A stretch of 64,000 nucleotides of DNA from the NCBI RefSeq assembly GCF_001632365.1, contig NW_024468572.1, positions 90,655-154,654 of the forward strand. The letters run 5' to 3'. Within the stretch, counting starts at the first letter, position 1. Each line of letters starts with the position of its first letter. Both the position numbers and the translations under genes were made by a program. Under the pieces are notes generated by a model. That model saw nothing but the letters and a program-made list of their open reading frames with translations, did no database searches and was not told the DNA's origin. This DNA comes from Laetiporus sulphureus 93-53. Lineage: Eukaryota > Basidiomycota > Agaricomycetes > Polyporales > Laetiporaceae. Below are positions 34,301 to 44,522 of the stretch, piece after piece.

Positions 34301-36182
34301 CAGTAACCCGCACGCTCAAGTCAGTGATGGCGTGAGAATTGTGCTGCCTCGTACATAGCCCAAGAAAAGTTTATCGGAAGAGATCAGTGGCAATGCTCTG
34401 CAAGGCGCAGATTGAGCTCGCAGGTTCCAAATGCCGTGGTCAGCCGTCTGTTCGCAGCTCAACGATGACCTGCTCCTCACTACAGGCAACACCCACTAGG
34501 ACCTGAAATGCGTCGCAAGCTCACGCCATCTCTGTATATGAGCTCTGGGGCATCTGCAGCAGCAAGAAATGACGCACATGCTATCCAACGCTGGTCTGCG
34601 CATCTACCAGGTCAGCTCGGCTTCTCACCTTGTCACGTCGATGCCCCTCTCACCCTTAGATGATAGCGCACAGCCAACGATCCATAGGACAACGAGAGGA
34701 GACTGCGCCCCTCCACCATACTCGAACTGGTACTGAAGGGCACTGCAGTGGAGGGACGTCTGGATACGAGCTCGCAGCATACATGCCTCTCGGCCCGCGG
34801 CACGAGTGGATCATCAATTGACAGTGAACGCTGGAGCCATGGGCTCACTCATCAAATTAGCTATGATGCACGTTAGTCGTCAAATGATAACGAGGCGCGC
34901 GCACATTGACTTTTTATAGGATAGACTCCCTGCCTGAGGTTATAATCCGCACTTCACGCCCGCGTCCGCGGTCTCGGGACACACAGTGCGACACTAGTGT
35001 GACAGGTTATTTCACATGCGGGATTGCTCTCTCACGATAATTACGAAGGGACGCGATTCTTAATATGGAGCATCCTGCTTTTTCAAACGCAATGAAGTCA
35101 GCTCATCAACGCACAACGCTATCAATGGCGAAGGGCGTACCGCCCATTCGACAGACGGACCGCGGATATGATATGTTTATTCAAATCGCTCCTCCTGCGG
35201 TGTCACAATGTCATGTCACCGACCAACCCTGGCACTTTCCCTCCGATAGCTCTCGCTCTCATCCGTATGCTGGCCTCCTGATCGCCCGCGACGGAGTACC
35301 GCTTGTCCCCGGTAGCGCCTTTGGGGTGCGCCAGACACGCGCTCACGTCGCCTTTTTCAATCAAGGACAAGTGTCGTTCTGACTGAGCACCGTCTCTGGC
35401 TGTCCATCGATGTGGTGCATTTGCGCGAAGAGCATCACGATCGCGCGAGATTAGGGACGTACTCGAGGGTGAGGGCGAGTGCGCTGTGTCTGGATGCCAG
35501 GAGAACGAGAACTTAGCATCTGGAATTCGTGCTCTTCATGCGTGGGTTGTCATATTACGCACTGTCTATCCGACTTCGGGTGGATCAGAAGAGATTTTTG
35601 AAGGGCCAGAACATAGTGGACAAACAGATCTGGATGCCTGCTCCACGAGAGCGACATCTGCATTTTTGGTAAGTACGAACTATTTATGCAATGGATTGGA
35701 TTGATTGCTATCCGCCCCATACAGAGGCTAGCTCGCCACTCTCTCAGCCGTAGACGACTCCTTTCGCCTTCCTAGATCAACAATATATCGTAGCAGACTT
35801 CAGCAATCAGCTTTCGGTCTACCGCCTCGTTGTTGACTGACGAAGGCATCACAAATCCTTATTGGTGCGCACTGGACATTGCAGGTAGGCAAGCATGTCT
35901 GAGGCTACACTCCGCGTTCACTTTAGCTCCTATCAGTCTTCTCATTCAGAGCTACAGGGCCTTTTCTACGTGCACTTCCCATGATCTGATCATCATCGCC
36001 ATGAAAGTGGAACGATTTCTATTGCAAAAACGACATGTGTACCTTCATCATCTTCGTATCGTTCTCAACTTTCTGTTCATGCCTGAACCGGGTGGAGAAC
36101 GTCATCTGTCCCGACTGTTGATCGAGCTCTTTGGGCCCGAATCATATACGTGCCATGATGGCAAAATCAGATGAAGACGATC
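31357..36182. other. Long gene-poor region (4.8 kb)
   Basis: No protein family was recognised on either strand. 31.6-32.2 kb is C-rich with low-complexity open frames (Pro/Arg-rich) and looks like promoter DNA of the leftward transporter. Open frames elsewhere are under 150 codons, with no splice-supported extension. A minus-strand stretch near 34340-34190 (TGSDVLLGGELNAVLSFYES) looks protein-like but is soon interrupted. No tRNA, no long repeat and no LTR ends were noticed. Confidence 0.4.
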
Positions 36183-36297
36183 TGTTTAATGACATTTACG
36201 GCTCACAAGGCATCGTGGCATACATCGAAGACCCCGCGCAGGCAATATTCACTGCCGAAGTGCACGACTTCACCAAGTATACTCAAATACTTCAAGG
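36183..36297 (+). pseudogene. Fragment of an F-box family protein (C-terminal region)
   Basis: The translation DLFNDIYGSQGIVAYIEDPA, continuing with FTAEVHDFTKY, aligns with DWFSDVRGSKGMVAYMEDPA...LTVDLYEFNQ of the F-box protein at 9499-11211. The neighbouring sequence on both sides does not continue the match in any frame I tried, and no F-box precedes it. I read it as a relic of a paralogue, in the same orientation. Confidence 0.55.
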
Positions 36298-36992
36298 TAG
36301 CCATTGAGGCTGAGCATTGCAGGCCTTATATTGGCGGATAGATATCATGACGCAGGATGAGATATTTTATTGAGGGTGCGGAGATCCATTTATGTCTGCT
36401 TATCGCAACAATCTACTGTAGTCATCGCCTTACACATTGTCATTTCCACACCATCTGATGCAAATCACGGAAGCAAAACGAGCGGAATAGAAAAATGGCA
36501 TATTGCTGGTTGCCGCTGCTCAAAGAAAGAGTCACCATGCACGATGCGACACGCTGGAAGCTGGAAGGACTGGTTTTCCGCCTCTTTACTTCATGGGAGA
36601 TGCTTACTTACACAGATGTGCCTGCTCATCATCGCCGTGTTGTGACCCATCTCGCTGTGCGTTATGATCCTGAGCGCTTAGCTTGGATGGATTAGCACGG
36701 TGCTCGTTGACCGTATATTGAGCGGCTTTTTGATCTCCTTGAGCGCCATACGGTATTGCCACTGAGAACGTATAGGCGGCCATGGAAGGCGCACTGCAGC
36801 ATAGCCTCATGCCGCTGCGAGAACGGTCAGTCACGTTGTGCGGCGGCGAGGGTTGGCCACATCAGTAGTTTGTAGCTATTTGCTTCAAGTTCAATTACCA
36901 TACTTGCCGCTTCTACCTTTTTTATCGGTGATTCTTCAGTGCAGGCGTCCACCGCGCGGTCAACAATCTTCTTCTCGCCGGTGTCGCTGTCA
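36298..36992. other. Intergenic, nothing recognised
   Basis: This lies between the F-box relic and the acidic-protein gene, and should include the latter's promoter. A 66-codon plus-strand frame (36495-36695) shows no motif. Confidence 0.4.
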
Positions 36993-37889
36993 ATGGACGC
37001 GATGGACGATCGAATTCCAATTGCAGCTGAGGCTCTGAGCAATCTGAATGAGGACCAGATGGAGGCACTCAGGGAGTACTTCGCGGAAAGTGACGACGAG
37101 AGCGCCGAAGCGCTTTCCACGTCCGAAGAGGAGGAGGATTACGAGGACGAGGACGACTCGGAGGAGAGCAGTGACGCTGACTCCATCGCGGCAGCCTTCG
37201 ACGCCATCGCCCTGCACGACCTCGAGAATCCCTCGGACATCGAGTCAGACGACTCCGCATTCAGCAGCGACGATGAATACGCCGAAGACAGCGATATAGA
37301 GGAACAACAAGTGTGGCGGGATATGGTGCTCGGGCATGTCAAAGCCACGACGCTCGTTCGCGAGCACGATCTTGTGCAGATGCACGAAGACTACATGATG
37401 CAGCTGTATTTCGCGGACGAGGAACTTGCCGAACTGAACGGCACGAAGTACGTAGAAATAATGAGGCGCCAGGATTCGTCTCCCCGGGTCCGTGCCTCGC
37501 AGATCCTACGCGGGCGCGACATGGACGAGGTTGTCCGCCAGCTCCGCATGCGCTCGAAGAGGGAAGTGAGGACTACCCCACCCGCTCTCCTTGCGCGCGG
37601 AGCAGTTATTCTCGCGCAAACCCTCTTCAGGACGGAAAGGAAAATCAAGAACCTTTACGTTCGCGATCCGGAAGACGAAACGAGCTCGACCTCGACCTCT
37701 GATCAGAGTACAGACAACGAAGAGAATGTTGGACGCGGAATCATGACCACAGATGAGGAATGGAGTGCAGAGGACGAGGAGAGCATTCAGGATGCTCAAG
37801 TCGTGGAAAACGCTCTCGGTGGCGCGGGGAATCGTCGTCGTGTTGAGGCCGATCCGGACGAGATGATGGTCACGGACGGCACACAGTGA
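36993..37889 (+). CDS. Acidic hypothetical protein, 298 aa
   Basis: Single-exon open frame; the ATG at 36993 is the first in frame. Residues about 27-110 are extremely Asp/Glu/Ser-rich (EDYEDEDDSEESSDADS) and the C-terminal 60 residues are again acidic. Between them is a more ordered, charged helical part (VWRDMVLGHVKATTLVREHD, DEVVRQLRMRSKREVR) with ILAQTLFRTERKIKNLYV. There is no signal peptide or membrane segment. Acidic tracts of this kind are common in nuclear or histone-interacting proteins, but that is only a general resemblance. I do not recognise a family. The strong codon and composition bias over 298 codons argues that it is a real gene. Confidence 0.65.
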   Translation: MDAMDDRIPIAAEALSNLNEDQMEALREYFAESDDESAEALSTSEEEEDYEDEDDSEESSDADSIAAAFDAIALHDLENPSDIESDDSAFSSDDEYAEDSDIEEQQVWRDMVLGHVKATTLVREHDLVQMHEDYMMQLYFADEELAELNGTKYVEIMRRQDSSPRVRASQILRGRDMDEVVRQLRMRSKREVRTTPPALLARGAVILAQTLFRTERKIKNLYVRDPEDETSSTSTSDQSTDNEENVGRGIMTTDEEWSAEDEESIQDAQVVENALGGAGNRRRVEADPDEMMVTDGTQ

Positions 37890-39087
37890 GACAAACTCGC
37901 AGGTTGTTACTTTTCTCTGCTACTCTGATCGAAAACCACTGGTTCAATCTATGTAACTTCAGACTCATGTAGGTAGCCTTCGTGATCTTTCCCCAGCGCT
38001 GATGTACGATGTACCCTTGTATTTCGACCCAACTTGAATTCCATGTTCTCGACGCGAGCTATCACCCTCACGTGATCGTGACTTGACGCGTCCAGACTCC
38101 ACTATAAGTGTGGCACCGGGCGACAGAAGGCGATGCGGATTTGGGGGCGAACAAGCGTTTCCTACAGCAGCAGCGTACATATGGCTGAAGGATTACAATG
38201 ATGTGGCCCAATAAGTCATTGTTGCTTGCCAGGCGATGTGATTTTCTACGTTACTCCGCGTTTTGAATTTCTTGTTTTGGTGGTTGGCGGCCCATAACTG
38301 AGCACCAAGTCAGTAGTGGACTGGCTCAGCGCTCAAGAAGCAACAATTGAATAGCCCGATCAGAGGAACAAGGCAGTTTGACAAATCACTGAGCGAGATC
38401 TGTAAGTTCCCGATCTTCATAAGCCTTGACCTTGTCTCCTATCCCGATGTACATTGATGCTCGACTAAATGCAACGGTAATGAACAAAGACAAATCGCGG
38501 CCTGTTCGAAGTTTCCTAATGATGTTGCCAATGCATTCCAACTAAAGTTGTCGTTGGCATGTGCGTCATCCTGTACATGTAAAGACTCACCTGATACATC
38601 CCAAGCTTCCAAGGGTCTGCATGTGGCCACATGCTCCGGCCCGATCATAACGGCTACTGACAATCGCTCGCGCCTGCCTCCGCTCTGCACCGCATTCAAC
38701 GCGCCAAGATAACTGCGTCGTGAAGTCCCCGAATACATTGAGCGCATGAACGTCCTCGCGCAGAAACCTACTGACCTGAGCAAGTGTGGCCAACGAGGCA
38801 CGTATTCGCGCTCCTGTATGGAACGCTGAGATGGCCGGCGATCGACGCGGATACACATATTTGTGAGCTGACCGATCATTTCCGATGGGCTTCCGCCAGC
38901 ATACTCCACGGAAAGGCTGCGCGCGGTGCCCTGGCAAGCACAGCATTTCAGTGACGACACCCAGCGCAGCGCGCGTGCGTGATAAAGGCTGCCCGTTTGA
39001 ATCTCGACGAGGCGGTACCCGTGTACACCGTCACTCTTCTCGTCAGCCCCAAATCCTGGGCCGTGTTCCTTGCAACGTTCAACAAAG
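37890..39087. other. Intergenic, no gene recognised
   Basis: About 1.2 kb. A 173-codon minus-strand frame (38960-38439) overlaps a second long frame and has no known motif; I could not decide whether it is coding and leave it out. Nothing else stands out. Confidence 0.35.
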
Positions 39088-39370
39088 ATGCACTACACAA
39101 CAATGATCCTCGCCCTTTCTTCCATCGGCTCTCTGTGCGCTGCAGCTCCCATCTTCGATGAGCAAACACGGAACATGCCATTGCCGCTACGAATAGCTGG
39201 CATCCACCAATCTGCCGAACCGGGCAGTCTCCCTTGGAATTCTCCAAAGTCCCTAGATTGTGTAAGCAGGTTTATATGCTGCAGATGCTTTGGACTCACT
39301 CTATTTCCAGCCAGAAGAAGCAGATGATGAGCAGGAGGGAAAGGGGGAGATCGAGACAGACTGGAGATAG
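39088..39370 (+). CDS. Small secreted protein candidate, 77 aa
   Basis: Two exons, 39088-39261 and 39311-39370, joined by a 49-bp intron (gtaagc...ttccag, phase 0). The N-terminus MHYTTMILALSSIGSLCAAAP looks like a cleavable signal peptide. The mature part is short and Pro-rich (PGSLPWNSPKS) with one Cys, and ends in a very acidic tail (PEEADDEQEGKGEIE). Without the intron the frame would read into an Arg-rich tail instead; I prefer the spliced form for its good donor and acceptor. No family was recognised. It could be a small effector-like or cell-wall protein, but function is unknown. Confidence 0.42.
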
Positions 39371-40220
39371 GCCATGGGCGGGCGCCATGGGGGTTTTTCC
39401 AATGGAAGCGAACCGGGTTTGGACGAAACAATGCAGGCATTTCACGACTCATGACTTATAACTTGCACTGTACATGTATAATGCCACACGCAGTTTTGAA
39501 AGCAACGAGGAGCGGTGGTCTGAGGAGGAGACATCATACGTAGGATAGGGTCGCTTCGGCGGCTTTTAATTGTTGCAATCTCACCTTCAATCAAACTACT
39601 TTGCTGTCAACATCATTAGTTGGCATAGTGGGTGGAAAGTACGGGCATCGTTCGTGAGCACTTTGTTCAGCACCGAAGGGGTGCCTCAAGTCCTAGAAAA
39701 CCAACACAAACCGCTCCCAACCGGCTTCAGTCGGCTGATAGTCTGGAGCCTGGCACTTCGACCCAGCATTATATCGACGCAGCTTGCATGAGTACTAGAT
39801 AGAACCACAGTCATATTGAGCAGGAAGTCATGCAGTGAGCGGCGAAGCCGTGAGGGAAACGAGAATCACGATCGGAGTCGGTTCGGAGAACGGCGCAATC
39901 AGGAAAGCGGCCTTAGTAGCATCTGTCTTGTGGCAACATTTACGCTCAGCACAGAAATATTATTAACAACACTGATGATGAGATATTACAACAGACGTGA
40001 TAGTACTATGGTTAGACAGGTTACCTGGAGTACTTCCGAGGCATCTTCGGTACTGTTAATACAGGGTGATCCAGTCGACACATGTGAGGGTTCAATACAT
40101 GAAAATGATGAAATGTCTATTCAAAAATGCGAGGGTCAGATATTTTGAGAGAGTAGATTTGCACTGAAAGGTGGGGGTCAGGATACATTTCAACCACCTT
40201 CGTAGGGAAACGGCTCACCA
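39371..40220. other. Intergenic, nothing recognised
   Basis: About 850 bp between the small secreted protein (+) and the end of the C2H2 gene (-). Only short open frames without motifs are present. Confidence 0.4.
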
Positions 40221-41687
40221 TCACAAGGGTCCAAACGACGGCTGCACTCCTTCACTGTCGAGCAATGCGCCGCAGCCCTGGTTGATGGCATGAACCACCT
40301 CGGCGTCACCACGGCAGACGCCAGTCTGCAAATGGCGAACGAGCGAGTCGCGCCGACTGAACCCGTTCATGCAGCCGCCGATCATGAGTACGTCCTTGTA
40401 CCAGTACGTGCCCGCCACGCTTTCGAGCTGCACGCCTTCCGGGAGGACCCACTTAGCCGGCAAGCCGCAGCATACCCATTCCTCGGGCGGTTGGTGCGTC
40501 TTCATGTGGCGCCGTAGATCAGCAATGCGCGGGGAGACGTACCCGCATGCAGGGCAGCCTAGATGGGGGAACAGTAGCGCGTGGAAGAAGTCTGTCTCGC
40601 TGATTTCGATCTGTTCGTTGCGTGGTATGGAGGGTTGTTTGGTACATGAGGATCCGCCAGAGGCAAGGATGTTGTCTAGGAGGGGCTTTGGCAACGTTGA
40701 TTTCGATGTGGACTTTGAACTTCGCTTGGAGGAGGAGCGTTTCGAGGGAGACGGCTTCTTGGATGTCTTTGAGGAGGGACGCTTAGGCGATCGCTTTGAG
40801 GAGGGTCGGGCATACGGGCTGTACCGGGGCGGATACGACGAGTAATCGCGCCGGTTGCCAGTAACGGAAGAGTCGTCGTCGTTGTGCGATCCCTGGGTCA
40901 CATCGCAGAGCGGGCAAGCAGCATCTCCACAGAATGGCAGTGGTTGCACAGGTGAAGACAAACGGGACACAGGGCTGTCTAGTGGACTGAGAAGCTCATC
41001 CGTGACGCACGATTCTGAGTAACACGACTGGCTGAAAGAGTTGCAAGACGACACAGGAGAGGAGGCCGAAGGTGTGGATGAAAGTACTTCGTTGAAATTT
41101 CCGTTGGAGTACGAAGATGACGGCTCGACCCAGTAAGAGGAGTTCCAGAGCCTAGCGAAGAGACGATGTATCATTAGAATTAGATCCTACGAGAGAGACG
41201 TTGGACGACTCACAAGGCGTCAGAGTATTCATTGATGGATAAATCACCGTTCGTATAAAAAGCTTGCCGTTCTGATTGGAGAGAAACCGCGTCGTATGAT
41301 GCGCTCGATTGGATATCCAAGCAAGAGGAGGAGGAACTTAACAGAACAAATGAGTCGAGTTATCGAAATATTCCAATGCAAGCCAACGTACGCGTTTATA
41401 TTCCCGTGTGAAATGATATCGAACTGCTCCGGGGTAACATCAGAGCCTGTTTGTAGGCTGAACTCGTTCGAGCTTGATGCGCAGTACTGAGAGAAAACGG
41501 CATCGCAGTCGCCAGTTGACAAAGGGTCTTGGGGTGCAGACTGAGCGACGGCATCAGCACTGCAAGACAAAGGTCGCTGATGGATAGTAAAGTATTCGTC
41601 GAAATAAGAGAGGCAGGATGTGAAGTCATCAGCCGGATCCAAGACGGAATTCGCCACAGACGCGTCTTTGAGGATTGAGGGAGACAT
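40221..41687 (-). CDS. C2H2-type zinc-finger protein, 449 aa
   Basis: Probable DNA-binding regulator. Exons 41687-41392, 41336-41214 and 41151-40221 (introns 55 and 62 bp, consistent phase). The N-terminal two thirds are Ser-rich and disordered, with a striking basic stretch of repeated KRSSSK/KRPSSKTSKK units around residues 240-280. The C-terminal part holds a first finger, CPACGYVSPRIADLRRHMKTH (C-x2-C...H-x3-H), and a second region, CCGLPAKW then GGCMNGFSRRDSLVRHLQTG, followed by a Cys (C...C...H-x4-C). This arrangement is common in agaricomycete orphan regulators; the second module is not a classical finger. A TATA-like site lies about 80 bp upstream. Target genes unknown. Confidence 0.78.
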
Positions 41688-41763
41688 CGAGCTTGATGGG
41701 ATGGAATGCCGGAAGGCAGATATCTGGAAATGTGGGTGACATTATGGCGGATGATGCAGACGG

Positions 41764-41770
41764 CTTTATA
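41764..41770 (-). promoter_or_regulatory. TATA-like box of the C2H2 gene
   Basis: tataaag on the minus strand (context ccctataaagccg), about 77 bp upstream of the ATG at 41687, a plausible distance for a fungal TATA box. Farther upstream (41858-41882) two CACGTG cores lie about 12 bp apart. Confidence 0.4.
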
Positions 41771-43383
41771 GGGCTCGAGAGGCTGGTAGGAGAGGGCTTG
41801 GACGGCAGAAAACGTCAGGTCAAAGCCCGGTCCAAGCGCCCCGTGAGAGATTTGCGTTGCCACGTGCGGACGCGAGCACGTGCCACGAGAAGGATAAATA
41901 CGGACGGTGAAAACCCTCACTTTCTACTAGTCTGACAAGGCAATGATCAGTCTGTGCTGAATTTTCTTCAGCCTGTAGCAAGCTTGAGGGCATTACTGAA
42001 TTCCAAGAATTCAGAGGGAAGAGCCGTATGTTGTAATGGTAGTAGTTTAGGACTCGCGGTCACGAGACCGCGTCACGCCAATTTCCGCAGGCGATCCGTA
42101 CAGTCTTCTGCTGAGTCCAATCTCAACAGAAAAACACTATTGGGGTAAATAGTGCCGCTCTTTGGTCACTGGATGACTCTTGAAGGAACTCGGGACTGCG
42201 ACACAATAAATATCTTGACATTCGAATCGCACACTGCCCGTGAATGATTGACATGCCGGCAACCGTGTAACAAAGGTTAGACATGTATTTCTTTGGCTAG
42301 TACATATGCCTTTGAAATGTTTCGCCAATTAAAAGGTCACGCTACGAACGTTATACTTCCGGTTTTCGCATCAACCCATGCGAATTCCCAGATGTGTCGC
42401 ATTGGTATTTCGGTTCAGCAAGAGTCCTCATATTGTCTAGTGAGCCTGTCAGAAGATAAAAGTTTATACTTATAGACGCACTGCCACTAGGTCAGACAAC
42501 CAAGATCACGCTAGACATTTCCGGCGTTGCAATTTCTGTGCCAGTCTCGTGAGTCGTGATACGAAACGTGTAGACATTTTACAAAGCATACATATATCAA
42601 AGATCGGTTCCGTTTATGCATTTAATCGTGCTTGTCTAACCATGAACGGGATCTGGTGGATGTGAACTATAGAAAGCCTGTCCAGCCATGGTCCTGATGA
42701 CTCTCGGCGCTTAGAGCTTGTGCGCTTAAGTGACCTGCACAGACGAGTCGGAGTTCCATTCTCAGAGGCTGCAAGATGATCATCTCGTGTCGTCATGTTG
42801 CTCACTTATAAGCAGGGATGGTTACTCTCGGAAGCCTGAGATCTTGATGGTCAATGAGACTTGCTGCACCGGATTTTACATTGTCGGGCAAGTCATGGTG
42901 GCCGTCCCAGTCATCGCAATCCGAAGGGCCCGCTCACCTTTGTCTCAACAGCCCAAAGTGCCACGACCGTCATCATGCAGGCGATGCCAACTGATGAACT
43001 TTCACTCTAAAGTTTGCATCTGCCATACAATGAGCTCTCATCGCGTTCCGATCACGACGTTGCTTCACATGCCAAACGAGGCAGTGCTATGCAGACTCCC
43101 TCATGGTGCAGTATATGTCTTCAGGAATAAGGCACGTCGCGTTAAGCCAACCTTGTCAACATATAAGGCGGGGCTCAAGGTATCGAGGACGCGGTCACTT
43201 ACTCTCGCTTTGATCCCACTGAGTCGCTGGTATCAACCCCATCGGACGCTTAACAGCTTCGCAGTCACTGGATGGTCTTCATACAGCCATATTAGACCCA
43301 TCTATGATGGTCACTGTCATCTCTCAAAGTAGCGATCCCTTTTATGAGCACCATTGTCCTGCTTCTCTTAAAGCTACTCATCG
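41771..43383. other. Intergenic, no certain gene
   Basis: 1.6 kb between the divergent C2H2 gene and the membrane-protein gene. A 200-codon plus-strand frame (42730-43332) has no motif, mixed composition and no clear splice continuation, so I do not call it. A cloverleaf-like hint near 42030-42100 was checked and not accepted as a tRNA. Confidence 0.35.
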
Positions 43384-44522
43384 ATGCACATTTCCCGACG
43401 CGAGCCTCAGTCCTCAGCATCTCTTTGTGCTGTCCTTTGTTCTGTCAGTCATTGTCTTCCTCTGATGACGCACTAAGCTGACTTTTGCATTAGTATGTGA
43501 ATAATGAGCTTTGCTGCAATCCCGAGATTCCTCTAGCTTCCTGGTCGTCGTTGTATAGCATATTTCAAAGCGATACAAGCGAAGGAGTGAATCCCACCTC
43601 CGCCGCATTGTCGCTTGCCTCTTCCGTGTCTGCTCACTGGTCTTTGACTTCATTCCCATCTTATACGCCTGCATCCACCAGTACCTCTTCACAAAATACG
43701 ACAGCGGCGCCTCACATGTCATCGGGCGGCGGGTCTCCTATGGTCTCCTCAACGTCTAACTCTGCAACCAAGTCAGGTACAATCTCAACGCAAAGTCAGA
43801 CCTCGTCGTACGTTGTGATCAGATCCCAATTCTCACAATCTTGACGAACGCTGCCAGGACCGTCTCGAGCGGCACCGGTTCGTGCTCTGCTGTAGCAACA
43901 TCCGATACAAACAGTCATCCGCACCCGTCAAAGAATCTCAGCAACAAATCCTCTGCGTCACAGGGAGCCACATCCTCCTCCATACAACCTACAGTGAGCG
44001 GTGGTGGCAGTCATACTCTGTCAAGCTCTAGGCAAGTTTCCCTTACCTCGATCAAAAGTCGCAGTATCTAAACATCAACACTACACAGTAGGGGAACGGA
44101 GGAGTTCGTGATTATTGGTGTCGTCGTTGGGGTCTTTGCCCTTCTGCTGGTAATTGTCCTAGGGATTCTTCTGTACCGCCGCCATCGCCGCCGCCAGCTC
44201 AGTGCCAGGCAACTTCGTTCTTCCTATTCAAGTCAGGCACATGCTTCCATTGCCTCCTTCGCATCCCCTGCTGCAAGCGCAGCTCCTATTTATTACAGCG
44301 CGGCGGGGAGCAGCCGAAATGGGTCCAACAGGGCCGCGTCGACCTACAGCATGCTCGCGCAAGCGTTCAGCATTCACTCTGAGATCCGTGGAAGCACGCT
44401 CTCACGTGAGGACACCGTGAGCAGACTGTCGGACAGGTCTGGCGAGGTGCAGGTCAGTGATCATCTAATTGCAATTGCTGTCTTCTGACACCCTGCATTC
44501 TAAGGGAGTATTGGCGATGTAG
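43384..44522 (+). CDS. Ser/Thr-rich single-pass membrane protein
   Basis: Resembles fungal cell-surface or wall-sensor-type proteins in layout: a Ser/Thr-rich, probably O-glycosylated outer part (SFPSYTPASTSTSSQNTT, SSSIQPTVSGGGS), one membrane helix (about residues 170-192, VIIGVVVGVFALLLVIVLGI), a basic stop-transfer YRRHRRRQ, and a cytosolic tail with Ser/Ala repeats. Exons: 43384-43443, 43494-43807, 43858-44031, 44089-44452 and 44505-44522 (309 aa). The intron after 44031 must start with GC (ag|gcaagt) for the frame to hold. The N-terminus is weak: the first exon chosen here does not give a clear signal peptide, and another upstream ATG (43344) with a hydrophobic start is out of phase in my model. 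The true 5' end may lie further left. Confidence 0.5.

Noticed and set aside
38439..38960. 173-codon minus-strand open frame
   Set aside because: It overlaps a second long frame on the same strand, has no motif and no splice partners, and looks like chance in GC-rich DNA.
42030..42100. tRNA-like stretch (tgtaatggtagtagttt and gcggtcacgagaccgc)
   Set aside because: A D-loop-like piece and one good stem are present, but there is no acceptor-stem pairing, no GTTCGANNC T-loop and no proper anticodon arm.
42730..43332. 200-codon plus-strand open frame
   Set aside because: No conserved motif, irregular composition, no signal peptide or domain. It may be a chance frame; it is not strong enough to call without expression data.
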